Source: Chrysaora quinquecirrha (Eukaryota > Cnidaria > Scyphozoa > Semaeostomeae > Pelagiidae). Taken from it: a stretch of DNA of 64,000 nt. The stretch is taken from assembly GCA_014526335.1 (NCBI GenBank), contig JACTAT010000043.1, positions 937,553-1,001,552 of the forward strand, in the 5' to 3' direction. Shown here one piece after another: positions 41,101 through 56,100 of the stretch. The position numbers were made by a program, and so were the translations under genes. A model generated the notes under the pieces. The model saw only the letters and a program-made list of their open reading frames with translations. It was not told the DNA's origin and did no database searches. Each line of letters starts with the position of its first letter. Position 1 is the stretch's first letter.

Positions 41101-44100
41101 CTAGACATATGTAGTTATCACCAAACTACCAATTAAAAAAAACTAAACCTACATAATGTCACAGCTCATCACTTATCTTTTCTTCTACATAAGCCCATTT
41201 TTGCAGAAAATTACCAAAAAGACGAGAGCTTGAACACTAGTCTTCTGGCATTTCTATTGAAATCCCATGCAATACAGCATTTTTTTCAAAATGAACGCCC
41301 TTTTATAAATAGGGGGACGCTGAAACAACGGAGTAACTCATTTAATATATTGAACTAAAAAGGAGGGCACTCGTGTGAAGGAGGCATCCTCCCGAGTATT
41401 TGGAACAGATAACATACATAAGCAACAAAAGAAGCATGGAACTTCTAATTTCATGGGCGTAATCAACTGTAATTCACCAATGACAGCCAGCAAAAGCTCC
41501 AAAATGTTGTGACAGTAAAACAGATTACAGTCAACATATATCGATTTCTATCAAATTTGTTTTGGGTTACTGGGCTACTCACATCTTGAGGAGATACAGC
41601 TTTGTCTTCTCGCACTTCCTGAAAGACAGAAGGAATGGTTCATATTACCAGGAAAGGAGAACATTTTTGTACAATGATAACTTTAATCATATTAACTTAA
41701 TAACACAGTTTATCAGTTTATATTCTTAAGCTTTCTAATTCTAATACATGCACCACAAGAATGATATAAATCTAATTTTGCCTGTATATGTAGACCGCGT
41801 TTACACAGGAAAGGATCCAACTGAATCCATTCTCATAAAGGTCTCAATAGGCTTTCGTTTACACGGATATGCATGGATCCGTTCCATTTTGGAAACGGTA
41901 TGGTATCTTTTTGGATTCTGAACTTTTTCCATGTAAACGCTATGCAATTGTATCCATGTCGTACCAGAAAGGTACGGATCTTATAGATCCGTATCTTGTC
42001 TTCTGTCGTGTAAACGTCTTATTTAAATGGGTTCTTAGGTAGACAGAAACAAAACATATGGCTTAGAAGAATGCGGAATTGTAGAAAAATTACAGTAAAA
42101 ACTGGCATATCGGACCAGCCACTTTTAATAAGAATTTTGACCCTAACATTTTCATTCTATAAGTGCTCAAAAAAGCTCTAAAGATTGCATTTGCAAGTTA
42201 AGCCCATGGTAAAATCATGTTTAAGGTGCTCCATTGTTTGGAAGAACCGCGGAGTAGGTTACTTTAAGCCGGACATTTTGTTAAGAGATATTCGCAGGAA
42301 CTTGCTGCTTTGTCATATCCATTTGTCTTCTGAAGGGCATGCCACATGTGCATTCAAAAATCAAGAAACGGTCTCAAGATCGTGTAAAAAACTAAGGTTT
42401 TTAAAAGCGAGTTACCACTTTACTTGGTTGAATCGAACGGGCAGTTTAATTAAAGGCATGGTTTTTCGACACAGCAGAGCGACCCGTTCACGCTATCTAT
42501 TCTGAGATCTATTGTGAGTGCTCCTTATTGAAGAATGAAACATTTCTAAATAGGAATACATTACTGAACTCTTATGTATGAATGAAAAATGTTATTAACA
42601 GATACCTCATCCCCTTGAGTTTTTCTAAATTCAGTGCCAGTCCATTTCCAAGCTATAAAAAAGAATAATCGATTTCTTAAAAATGACAAATTGCCGCTTT
42701 ACTGTAATAATTCGGTAACAGTTTACGTACGGCAATTACTACTGTGAGAAGTGCTTTGTAAAACAAAAGACAGATATTTCGCCTGATTTCTCAGCATGCA
42801 CACGCATTTCTTTATAACGAAGTGCTTTATGACGAAGGCAGTACTTGGATAGGTAAAAACTTCAGAAATTTCTAGTCCTGGATCGAAGACTGCCAAGGAG
42901 TCAGTTTTCTTTATCTTAATATCTCGATTAAAAAGATGCATTTTGTACAAACAGAGGAAGCAATACGTATCGTCAATGCTTCCTAATTATTCATTTCTTC
43001 TCGTCTTTTGACAACTCTATATCCTTATATTTCCTGGTCTTTAGGTTTATTTTAAAGAAACGCAAAATAAAAAGTAAACATATCGTTAAGGAAATTTGAG
43101 TACTCAAATTTGGCCGACAGGTATTTTAGGAGCCTAAGTCGAATATCCTTATAAAACAATGTGTGTAACTCATGGTAAAAAAGGGGATCGGTCTTGATTA
43201 TTGAATAATAGCTATTTAGTTGACTGTCACTCAAAAAAATCCTTAAATAATTTTTAAAAGGGTTTCTCAAACCCTGTGAAGCAGCCATGTCTCCTTTTCA
43301 TGTTCGAAGAGTTCGAACATATTGGTGTGGGGTGGCAAGTCACTAACTAACTCACTCACTAACCAACGGAAACGTGTAACAATAAGAATTCTCTTAGAGC
43401 CATTGTCTCGGCTATTGATGCGCAATTTGCGGTTAGTTTTCACAATCGCGGCCTGCAAGCACTTTTGTCAATCTGGGGTCATGTGACAATTCTTCTTCTC
43501 ACACAAGCTTGATTGCATGACTCATCCTTATTTACTTCATGGAACTGAAAAATTGCCACCTTGGTTTGGTAAATGACATTTCACGCATTCTCAACATTGA
43601 TCAAAGAGTCTTGGTAAAGAGCGGCAATTTCAAAACAGATTTTTAAAAAAAATCGTCATTATTATCATCCTCACCATGAAAATCGTCACAATAATAATAA
43701 TAATTATAATCATCATCATCATCATCATGATTACCATCACCATCATTGACGGTTTGGCTGCGGCAACATCTAAAGGAACAGCACCACCACCACAATCACC
43801 CCTACAGCCATCGCCACGACCATCCCTATCACCACCACCACAACCCCCCAACCAACCAGCATCATGATCATCGTGGTCATCAACATCATCATCATAACCA
43901 CCACCATTATCATCATAATCATTATCGTCATCGTTCTGCATAACGATAAACATCTTTCATCATTTGACCGAAATAGCTATATTCAACCAGAGTCGTTCTT
44001 CGAACATGCCCATAGGGCCCATATGTTTTAAAAGGTTTAGGTAATTTATTGACGTAGTGTGAAAGTAAATAAAAAAAATAGTTGCTAAACTCATTCGTAA

Positions 44101-47100
44101 AAATTATAGAACACACGAGCACTGTACATTTCAATATGATGACAATTGGGTCAGTAGAATTCGAGTCGATACTTGATCATCTGATGTCTAAATTTCAGGC
44201 GGCTTGCTGTGTACAATATCTAATCAACGGATGTATTTATCAAAACTTACTTTCACGAGAACTCCTGCTCCTGTTACCATTATCATATTCTTGAAGTGAT
44301 TCTGATTGTTGATTTGGCTTTCTTGCAGCAATAAGCTGCATTTCAGCCTCTTGTATGAAGGATGAAGACACCAAGTTTAATATCTCAGCAATCTGAAAGA
44401 AGTATATCAGTGATATTTTGCAGAGGGACAGTGAGTAGTACAGTGGAAAACATGAAAATAGAGGAACAGGATTAAGAGATTAACATATGAAAATACATGA
44501 AAACAAGGAACAAGGTTTAATACTGCTACAAATCCAAAGATAAGAACATTGTTTGTGGTGCAGTCATGATGAATTGATGCACCCATGGAAAAAGCTGTAT
44601 TCGTAGTGCAATGAAGGGACGAAAGCTCACTTCACTGTTTAGCCATGGTTTACTACACAATTTACGCATTCCTCATACACAATTTACGCATTCGTCATGC
44701 AACTCCTTTTGCTGAGTTGAAAATTGTAATATACTAGCAACAGAATTCAATGGCTTTGATGCATAATTATAACATGTACCTTTTTCGATATTTCATCAAC
44801 CAAGGGGCCAATGTTGGATGACGCTGAACTTAAAATAAAAATAAAAAGAGAAATAATAACATTAAGAGACACCATTAATGGTAAGCCTCTTATCTGAGGC
44901 GAGCATCAAAATAGTGGGTCTAAGAGCAAGCCAAAGGAAAAATGATGCTTAGAAAAGTATAACACTTGATCATCACTCTACCATCCCAGCTCGACTAAGC
45001 TGCTAGAATGGATAGACTAAAATATTGCATTTGCGCGGTCAATACTCTGCCTGGAGTTATAACCTTAATGTGGGTCCGTAAGACAATGATAGAGTGTTAC
45101 CTTTTGCTATCATTCGAATAAAGCTGCAAAGCTACGTAAGGCCCGCAAAACGAAAAAACATTGTTCGATGCTGGTATCTAAAATCAATTTGTCAAAAAAT
45201 TTCTTGACCGTCCTCTGAAAAATTTTTGCTGATTCACAAGCAGAAAATGTTGAGACGTTTCTCAAAAAAATTGCAAAGCAAATTCTGCTCAACAAACAAT
45301 GTTTTGCAGCGTGGGCAAACGATTTAAACGGTGGTTGCAAATTTAATTTCAAACCTTTGACCAACAATGTTCGATTGTTTGGCCAAGACCTTACGGCCTT
45401 GGAGATGGTGTGGCCGAGTGATAAAGGCGTTCGGCTCACGATCGTAAGATCGTGGGTTCAAATCTCGTCGGAACCACTTTCCACAAGCCTACATTCAAAT
45501 CACCTGTCCATCCTTCTGAGGTCGAAAATGAGTACCCAGAGTATTCGTTCTAGAATACCAGTCTGGGGGCACAAGCTGCAGCTCCATAATAGATGTATAG
45601 CTGCCAGAACTTCTGCCCTGCATTAACAAATCGAGATTGCTTACTTGCTTGGTTGCTCACTTGCTTTACGGCATTAGGACCGTGTCAGATTCAATGCAGG
45701 ATAAGCAGACCAAATGTCAAGGAATTTTATCATAGCTTTACCTTGAAATTTGATCGCATAATGCAATAATTATGTCTGCCTCTTCTTTGAGAATACCTTG
45801 GTTGTGAGGAAAAATAAGCGATAGAAATAAGAAATCACGACGCTGATTTTCTTACAAAAAAAATGTATCTAAAAAATTTAACAATGTTAGTCTTGATGAC
45901 ATCTTGTAAAAATACGTCGTGAAAACGGTCAGCTTAAGTATTAATGGAGTCCAAGTTGAAATTGAAAACGAAAGTTGATAATACCGTATAAGATCCTGAT
46001 AATTTAAACCATCCGAAAATAATTTCTAGAGCTCAAGATATTGATCTTCTTTCCAGGTCATTTTTCATATTCGCATATACTGATTCAAAAAACATTGGAG
46101 ACCTTCTAAAGTTCAAAATCAGAGGACCTACTCAGAAAGAAACCAGTGCGAGAAGACAGAAGACCTTATAGGAAATGAAATCATCCAGCAAATTCTCCAG
46201 TTAGGTTCAACTTTTATTGTCGGGCGAGATTGAAACCATCAGTGCATTGTATGATAAGAACTAGCTCCAAAGCTTGATCCGTAGAATGTATCTACAAAAG
46301 GTCTTGCAAATATCCAAGACACTACAAGCCAATATTTCTTCTTTTTTACCGTACGCTGTTGTTTTCCGTCCCTAAGCACGTCAAATCGCAAACAGAAATT
46401 CGGAAAGTGATGAAGCACTCACGTTGAATATTTCTGGCCTTTTTTCCTGCAATCATTGCATTGCTGTCAGAAGGGCTAAAATATAAAGTGAACCTTATAA
46501 AGACGAACAAATAATCAGAATGGATATGGGTGGGGTATAACAGCAACGCCGATTTGGAGATATCTTACAATCAAGAATCGAAATAAGTATTTTGATTTCC
46601 ATTTTTCTCGAGAATTGAGCTTCACATTCATTTACCCAGCTTGGTTCTCACTTTTTGCTACTTAATGCGTAATTTTCAGGAAAGTTGTATTGAAGTAAAA
46701 GTTGTTCTGAGGAAAGTACTGATGAAGTAAAAGCAAAACGTTTTTAACGTTTTAGTATATACTTCGTGTTTTCTATATCTACAAATTGTCTCATGTATTA
46801 TTCTTGGAAGTATATATTTACATAACGAGCACGGGTTTCCACAAAGTCACTTATCTTGGTATTGATCTGGACTAAATCATGTTGGACTTCGGTGACCTTA
46901 GGAAACAGGTATGCCCTCAAAATTTAATACCACAACTGCTGGTTCATAAACAGCCATATCGTATTATTCTCCTTTAACTTTTCCAATATATTTCATGAAA
47001 TGTTTCCATAATTTACATAATATTTTGAATTAACAGAACATGAAAAGTTTAACTTAGAGAATAAAATTTCAAAAAGTGTATACTTGATAGACATTCTCCG

Positions 47101-50100
47101 AGATGAGTCTTCTGCAGATGATAACAGTCGTTTTAATCCTCCATGTCTGAATTTCAAAGTATGCGCAGCTGGTGATCCAAATGTTATTATATCGTAACAG
47201 AATTCTGTGAAATAACCAAAACAAAAGATTAGACAAAGAATAGACATTTAAAGGTTTGTTGGCTATTTTACTGAACTCCAAAGCTTAGTTGAATGATCGT
47301 ATTTAACAAGAAGAGTTTCTTGGTCCATTTCGTTCGTCTCACCTTCATCTTTTGAATCGCAAACTCGAATTCTCTGCAAATGCAAGTTTGTTGTCACGAA
47401 CTCAAGTTCTTTGTCGCATTTTTCAGAACTTCTTTTAAAATTTCGTCCTAAAAGACAATCACAGGAACTCGTGTTCTTATAAGCCAATCAACTTATATCA
47501 TCTAACAAATTAAAGAGTACAGCATGAAATTCGCTTGTATGTGATCAATAATTCTCAAAGAGGATATGAACTTATATCATCATGTGCTCTAATGGTAGAG
47601 TGATAACCATAGTACTATAGTAGCTACATAGCAACTTATCAAAGAATTCAGTTTCAGCATTTGTAAACACACTTCAAATTACCGCACATTTAAATCCGAA
47701 CCCTCTGCGAAGAGCTCAGTGAACAAATGGGGATTGGAGCCCAAACCACAGCAGGGGTGCAGTTCAGGTCGTGTCTTGTTAGCTTATCTAATTCTAAGAT
47801 CCTAGCAGGTGGCGCTAAAAACGCCTTCACCCTCATCATCCCTAAACGACCTGTTATATTATCAAACTAATATTAGCAATCGGTTTATACTGATTTGATC
47901 TGGATGATTTTTATCCACAGCCTCCCTACAACCTCTTCGCTATTAAAACCTTCCCCCAAAGTTGGAAACCTATGTTCAAAATATGCTTACCCATCTCAAA
48001 AGGTACCAGCAAAACGAAAAGCATTTGGGTTTGGGTCGTACAAACGAATATTTCTAGCACTACTATTACTTTCTGTAGGTATATATAGGTAGTTTAAAAA
48101 GTATTACCTTCATAATTTGATAACTCTGATATGCTATCAGTGTATATTCGTACAAGTTCAAAATGTCTGTTCTGGAGCTGCAGCTTGATGTTTTCCCATT
48201 GTGTATTGAGCTAAAATAAAATATATCAAGATTTGAATCATTGCAAATTATAAAAGGCACGGTTTTCTACGAAAATAATCTGCCAAGTTCTCATGGGGTG
48301 ATAAGATAAGAAATTAACCCCTGATCACATCAAAAGACAGAATATAAAACAAAAGCAAAGATCAATAAACAGTCAGCAACTTCTCATGTGAGTTACTGGA
48401 ACATATAAAGATATTAATAAAAACGGTAATTATTTGTCATATTGATGTTTATATAACCGTCCCTTGCTCATTCATTGTTGGAAAATTTTCACACCCCCAT
48501 CCATGTATGCAATTTCCGTATTTTTCCATCAAGTCATAACGCAGCTATTGTTTCTGCCTCTATTACACAGCAAGAGAGAGAGAACGGATTAATCATATTA
48601 AACTTAATACCATGTAAATATTCTTTTTGACCTAAATGCTTAACTGCATGCATTTCGGTACCTTAGAGCGGGTACCAACCTTACATAGTAATATTCAAGA
48701 CTTCGGTACTCGTGTGAAACGAATTTAAAACTCACGCAGTTACTCACCAGTCAGCTCAGCTCCAATGGTAGTGAGATTAGCATTTTCAGTACCTTAGGCC
48801 AGGTACCAACCTTACATAGTTTCTGTATATATATATTAACCAGCTACAGCCATCGGCTCTAGAAATACATTACTATTCTCGTGGTGTCGCTCTAAAAACG
48901 CTATACGGCAGAACTGCTACTGGCATGTAAGAAATTAAAATAAAGTATACAAAGTTTATGGAAATAAAAATGAAAATCAAAGAATGCAAAACTAAACAAC
49001 ACATACATCCCCTATTCTGTGCAATTCCAAGACAGCTTCTTTCTCTTCTTGTACGAAAAGCTCTCTAATAAAAGGGAAAGCAATATGTGAATATAAAAAC
49101 ATCAGACTCATTAACGTTCGAGCAAATAGGAGGCAGACAAATTGATGACACTGTGGTTGCTTTAGAAAAAACTAAGCTAAAATTCATCTACTCACAGTAA
49201 CTGCACTGGAACTTTAAACGACAACAATGATTCTCCCATTAATTCCTGATACCTTAGTTCATCGTCATACCTAAATATGCATAAAGAAAAAGTCTTCCTA
49301 TCATATGCCAAAACCATACGTCAACAGGGGTAATATACTAAGCAGAGGCAAATCAAGAATTAGAATGAGCAGTCGCATCTTTGAAACAAAAATCTCACAG
49401 AAATCCCTGTGTCATATGTTATCATCTAACACACACATGGGGCAAACACACATATTGAAGATTCATGTAATATTACCAAACCAATTTTACAATACCTACA
49501 ATACTTACAAATTCAGATAAATTTTCAAGATAATACATGATAGCGAATTCTGAGGAAAGAAGAATTGCTGATGACCTCAAATATTGTATTTGGTTTCGAA
49601 GGCTTTTTTTAGATGATATGAATAAATATAGTGATCTATGAGTTTGCGAGAAAGAGACTGACGTTGTCTAGCACCATGGACGTAGCTATAACTGCGATAC
49701 GAATTTACAGAGGTGAAAGTAAATCAATAGCGATAGGGTTGGTTGGAACAACTGTTTACTTCAATACAATCTCATGAATATCATTTTCGTACAACAATCA
49801 GTCCAAAATTGACAGCATCGAGTTTATGTGAGGGTTTGTGTGATGGGACAATATATTGGCAAGATTAGTTCATTTTACCCTTGATACTGTAAAATCAGTG
49901 ACCTTCATAAAAAACGTAAAAGCAATTAAAGGTCTTACCTTGTGGGAAAACGGAAGCTTTTTTCGACAATTTGTGCAACATATGTCCTAAAAGGAAACGT
50001 AAAAATCAAACTTCGAAGATATAAAATTATTCAGAGTCGACTTCAAAACAAATGCAGCAGAATAATAAGGAAATACATTGAATAAGCATTCTTGAGTTAC

Positions 50101-53100
50101 TATAGATTTGCGTAGATCCAAATTGAATATAGTTACTGTGATAGCAGCTAACCTCGGAAACCGACTAAGAAGTCTGTCATCCATTCTGCTTAGTTCTGTT
50201 ATAAACTAAAAATTAAAAGGAAGACCAGTTAAAGACATTCGTCACTAGAACAAAAATCTTAGTGTAATGTAAAACGTGTATCTTAACTTGATATAAAGAG
50301 CCAACTAATGATCACTCACGTCAACAGAATCCTGACGGCGAGAAAACAATCTTCCTGATGTTGGCTAAAAGGGCAAACAAACGAATAAAATGGTAATAAT
50401 TTAAATATTCAAGCTATTACTGCAAGCACAACAAAATGTACGTGTACGCTGACTTCAGGTTTTAATTGACTTACATAGATGAAGCCAGAACGATTGATGC
50501 GATAAAACAAAATATTTTCAGCTAATGAAATTTGGTATTTTCTGCGTCATTACGGTAAGAAAAATTTTGGGGTATTATTTCATATTGGGAATGTAACTTG
50601 CCAAAATGTCATATTTCGAAGTTTCCACTCCGCGAAAAAGTCAAATTGCAAAAGGAATGTCTTAATTTAGACTACAATAGCGTTTCACTCGATTAGAATA
50701 GAGGATTGTTGAAAGCATAAACATCTTAGCGCTATTTTCACATATGTCAAGATTGGGAAATGGATTAAAGCTGGGCTAAAAGCGACAAAAATCAACAAAC
50801 AAGTGGGCGACCAATGCTGATGTTTAAAGATTTAAAGAAAACCAAAGTTTAAATGAGTAACATCGCGAGCTATGAATTGCATTCACAAGAGTAATAAATT
50901 TTTCCATAGCAACAACGCAAAGCTTGTACTTATTCCGACACCGATATGGATGTTATTGAGCTGCAACATCAAAACATTAATCATTATCATTTAAGTCAAA
51001 TTGATTACCCCAGGCATTCCTGCAGTAATCTGATGCTCTTGTGGGTTTGTTAAATTTGTGCAAATATAAAGGTATTCTACCTTCCAGCCTTGAATAACCA
51101 ATGATCCAATCACATCAGTAGATTCCATCGCCCTATTGTCGAAGAAAGTAAATATAGTAAAGGGGATTTGCTAAAATCAAACGGTTAAGAAAGGCTTAAG
51201 TCAACATAAAATAGAACACCAAAAAAGGCAGTTGGTAGACGATAAAAAGGCAGTTTGTGGATGATAAAATTTCAGGGGTCTATCTGTTCCACAGTAAATT
51301 CTGAGACACAGGGGGGGGGGTAATTAGCCCCTTTACGAACGCTCAGAAAGCAATGTCCAGATTGGGTTACAAGAACAGTTGATACAAAATCAACGCGTCT
51401 AGCGTACTATGTAGTATACAATAAAACACTTTTGTAAATGGACTTTCAGTGATTGATACAACTCTGATAACAAAAAATTTAATTGTTTGCTTTATAGAAT
51501 GACATGAAACAACAAACCCTTGAACCTTTGAAGGCTACAAGGGTGGTTTATCAAGAAACTTAAATGCCAGGGCCTACTTATTTCTTCTAATTATTAATCT
51601 GCAAATGTTGCTAAATTTAAGTTGACCAGGCAACATTTCAGCAGATACTTTAACATGAAAACTGGAATGAGACTCAGCTTCTCCTTCATAAAGGTTCATG
51701 ATTTTGGGTCACTTCCTATGAAATTGGGACTACTCAGATCAAAAGGGCTGAGAAAAAGGAAATATGTCAAAATTAGGACGTAGTCGGTTCTGATGCTCTC
51801 TGAAGTAAACATTCGAGTATAAAAGAATATAAAATGAAACATACTTTATGGGTAGAGACAACCTTTTTGTAGGTGATAGCTCAATGTCCTGGAGAGAGCA
51901 AAATGCCTGCCCAAGAGAGAAAACCTGTTAAAAAATAAAATGTGTTCTTTTACATATATTAATAAAAAGATGAAATTTGTACAGCAAAATATCGAATTCA
52001 GTCTATGACGTTTTCAAGTTTCAAAAATTTGATTCATAAAAAACGTTGGATGAAACAGGTTTGACAAATTTCAGGACATTCGAACTCTTGTAACGTTAAA
52101 CGCAAATACAGTCATCTTCTGAACTTTAATTTATTGTTCCGATATTAATAATCAGAAAGCTTAACACTTCTGACCAGTTATTAATAACAGATCTAACATG
52201 CTTATCAATTTGAATTCTATTTGAAAGCGAGTAATTGGCGAACATTTTCCCGCGAAAAGATTCGGCAACTTCGACACTTAGACATGCGGCAAAGGTGCAG
52301 TCCTACGAGCTACAGCTAGCCATTCTGAGCAAGATGGTTCAATACTTTTCGAACATAAGTGTACATACCAGGTTCCTGGAGCGATTTTTTACATCGCACA
52401 CTGTAAATTTAAGACGGGTTGACAATGGAAATCTGCGTTCTATGGAAATGGTTTTCAGAAAAAAAGGTTCAGCAATATCCTAAAATTAAAAGATGAAATT
52501 AATATAGAATAAAATTGAAGAAAGCGATAAAATCCAATGGCTATATGGGCTAGGAAAGTTGCTGACGGTGTGTACTGTATTAAACATGGAATTGAACTTT
52601 TGCGTTTTAAGTGGAAAACGATAGCCCGGATGGATCTATCTCTAATTGCTCAACAGAACAATTAAAATATTCTCCTTAATTTAAAATAAGTTTCTCATGA
52701 CGTTATAGGGACCTTTCATTTATCAAGTCCCACGGGTCGGAGGAATACATGGGGGGTCTTAACTCATTTCGTAAAAATATATGAGGGGTTCACCATAGAG
52801 TTTGCCTGGATTATTTGCTGCCTGTTTCCAATTACTGTTGCCAAATTCAAACTCATTCAGTAAATGACCAGAGGAGACTTTTATGGGGTCAATTTACTCA
52901 CACGTGAGTAATAAAAGGGGGCAACATAAATATTGTCTTTTTGAAAAATATCGCTCCGGCTCCTATGGGACTTAAAAAATAAAAGGTCCCAAAAGTGCCT
53001 ATTCAAATCGTACTTTTCAGGGTTCAGCAAATTTTTAAGGTATTATTTTGGGTTTCGCTTTTTTCCTGGGCCTCAAAAATTAACCTGCTTTTCTTGGGTC

Positions 53101-56100
53101 CACTAATTGTGTATCGCACATTCGAATCCTTCGAATGAAGAACACACAATACTGAAAATTACGAAAATCACAGTTCATGTCTATAGACCATTTCAACTAA
53201 GGGCCTCGTTTTCAAAAAAATTGAAATTTCTTGTCCTTAAGACATTGATTTTATAGGTATTAAAAGTTTGAAAAATTGTAAGAGATTTGACCGTAAAAAA
53301 TGACCAAGGGTGTAAAATTTCACCCCCAGCGATTTTTCATGGTCAAACCCTTTAAAACATTGCAAACTTTTAACACTTATAAAATCAATACCGTAAGGAC
53401 TAGAAGCATAAAACTTTGTCTCAACACTAAAAAGAAGTTGCCGAATTCTAACCTGAAGTCGAAATGTTTCTATGACCTAATTTTCATTTTCTTTGAAAAC
53501 GAGGCCCTTAGTTGAAATGGTCTATTCAAAATTTGACAAATAACACCAGCCTTCTTAATGGAACGGCCTTTCTTAAGAGTTTGCTATGATGTGTGTAATA
53601 CAATCATGAAAATATTTTTACAGATAAGTGACTTAATAGATATTGAGAATTATTTATAAACCATCTTTTCTACCTCGCATATTTCTGTATGAGAGTGATT
53701 TAACCACGTGTTCTCCGATGGTATCATCGTTGATACTTTGACCAAAAAGGCAATTTTATTGCTTTCGAACAATGAAGTTGTTCCGGTGCATGCTATGAAA
53801 CAAAAAAGTACCAAGTTGACTACAGGCGACAAAAGACACTTCAAATAGAAATGCTGTAAGGCGCTAAAAATCTTACAGAAGCCAGATCCATATCCAGTTT
53901 GGGGAAGTGACAATTCCATTAGCAAAAATAACCGTATTAATGGCGCGATGACTGAAGAATTAGAAGGGAAACGACTACATTGACTTTTACTCTATCTGCA
54001 GTCAATGGACAGGGTTAACCAACAGAAAAATAAAACATAAATAATAAAACATTCGTCCTCTTCAAGTCGGTAAATAATAAATTATTTATTATATACGTAT
54101 AAAGCTTAACGTTTTCTGAGCAACAGCAACAACCAAATATCTATATCGAAAATAGGACGTTTTAGGCAGAAAACAAAACAAGTAAGGTTATATCACTAAT
54201 GATATTTATGCGATTGGGCCTCCTGTGGCACGTGGAAGAAATGTTATTGTGTCATTTACTTTCACTACTAAGTACTAATATCCCACAATTAAGAATCCAT
54301 CTTATACGAAATACCAGATTGTTCATTTTCAAATTAAAATTAAGAAACTAAATTACTGAAGTTGCTTTAGCTAAAATTAGCTAGTTTTCGGTTATAAACT
54401 GAACGGCAAAAAAACTATTTATTCTTGTAGGCATGGTATAGTTTATGTTGATTTCTGGTCGATACATCTTTTCGAGAATGATACCTGGATTAAGCCTATA
54501 GAAATAAACACGATATCCTATAGATAGGCTGTTTAATCGTGATTTGCAGTTCTAGTAAGCGAAACCTTTTGTTTTTTTAAATCGACAACAATAAGGGCTT
54601 CCGCATAAGATGGCAGTTGCTCTGCCCTGCCCTTTGCGGTTATTCAGGATTTTCATAGTTACTGCAACCGAGCACAAATCCCATCAATTCGACGAATTCC
54701 TGTTAATAAGGAAAATCTGCTCAGAATTCCCTCGGAAAATCCTTAATACGAATAGAGGACTGACAGAACGGCCGCCATTTTTTGCGGAAGCCTCTATTGA
54801 TTAGTCTTCTAATATAGGACATAGTCATGTATAACACTAATAATGATGAGGAAACTGACTTACCAACACATAGTTCTAGCCTGGGGAAGACTGTCCGAGT
54901 TGACAGGGTTTTCAATTGTTTTCTTAAGGGCGACATTCACCTGGTTGCAGTCTCCACCAATCTGTTAAAATGAAATTGCTCTGTTAGGAGATGACATTTA
55001 AATATAAGAATAATACCTAATGATAAAGAAAACTAGAATGTACTAGCACATTGATTAAATTTTAAAAATTTACCTTTGTATTCCTAGGAAATTACAACGC
55101 AAATGAAAGATACTGACTTTACGTTAATAAGATTCGATGACCAACTGTATCGAGTAAAAACATTGAATATCTTACGTTTTTTAAAGGCGCGTGATCTGGT
55201 AATGGATCCTATAAAACAGAATGAAATAAAAGCAAGAGCAAAGTAAACCACATTATTAGCCAAAGCACAACACAGACGAATTGACAGAACATATGCAAAC
55301 AAAATAGTGTAGCAGGGCAGCTGAATTTGGCAAATTATGTAAATGTTGTTGTTTTGGAAACGATGCAGAAATGTGAAGATGATTTCACCGTACGTAAGTT
55401 AAGCAATTAAAGATTACAGCCAGAAACAGTTTAAAACCTTATAATTCAAACAAATTCTATTGAAATTAAAACAATTTAAACACAACGAGCATCATGCTTC
55501 AAAATATGGCCTACTGTTCGTGTTTCGCTTGACGATTTGATTTCCTGGATTACATACATAGTTCATATAATATAGTACGAAATTAGTTCATATAATATTT
55601 TACACCTCACAATGTATCAATGATGGTTTGCATAACTGTAGGGTCTTAAGATTTTCATGCGATAGTGGCATTTTCCTAAAGCGTTGGCCAAAAATTGCCA
55701 GCATTACACCCAATCTCGCAAAACTCTGTTGGGGCACAGATTGCTAAACGCAGCAAAAAATTTCAGCCAACATTTCCATTAAAAAATGGTCTTGATTGAA
55801 CAGCCTAGGACATCTGCCAGAAATTTCTCATTTGGGCTCGTTTCAAGGTATTTTCTATGCCGAATATTTAAAAGTTGCTTGCTTCTTTAAGAATGACAAT
55901 GCTTTTTGCCTCTTTTTCCGCGCTTAAAACGAGCGCCTTACCTTAAACGTATGGTTGAGCCAACAATTTGGGCACGAGTGGCCAAACAAAGCCAACATTA
56001 TGACATGTTGGGTGCATTTTTGACCTTGATCAAACTTCAGCCAACATCATCCAAAATGAAGTTTGCTCACTCAACAAGGTAGCCAGATGCTGTCAACATT

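Noticed and set aside
43630..43953. Asp- and Gly-rich frame and its His-rich mirror
   Set aside because: Same trinucleotide arrays in the second, inverted copy of the element.
45405..45480. A working tRNA gene
   Set aside because: A and B boxes are present, but the sequence does not close a full acceptor stem and is followed by a SINE body. The same reasoning applies at 31275-31352.
46822..46896. INPP4 exon 20 starting at the AAG|GTCACC acceptor
   Set aside because: That start breaks phase with the preceding donor. The upstream acceptor TTGAG|GGCATA at 46915 restores phase and adds AYLFPK, which resembles the YIPQD segment of human INPP4A.
52235..52483. 82-codon plus-strand frame
   Set aside because: It is antisense to a C2-domain exon of INPP4 (52479-52369), whose minus-strand reading is homologous and phase-consistent.
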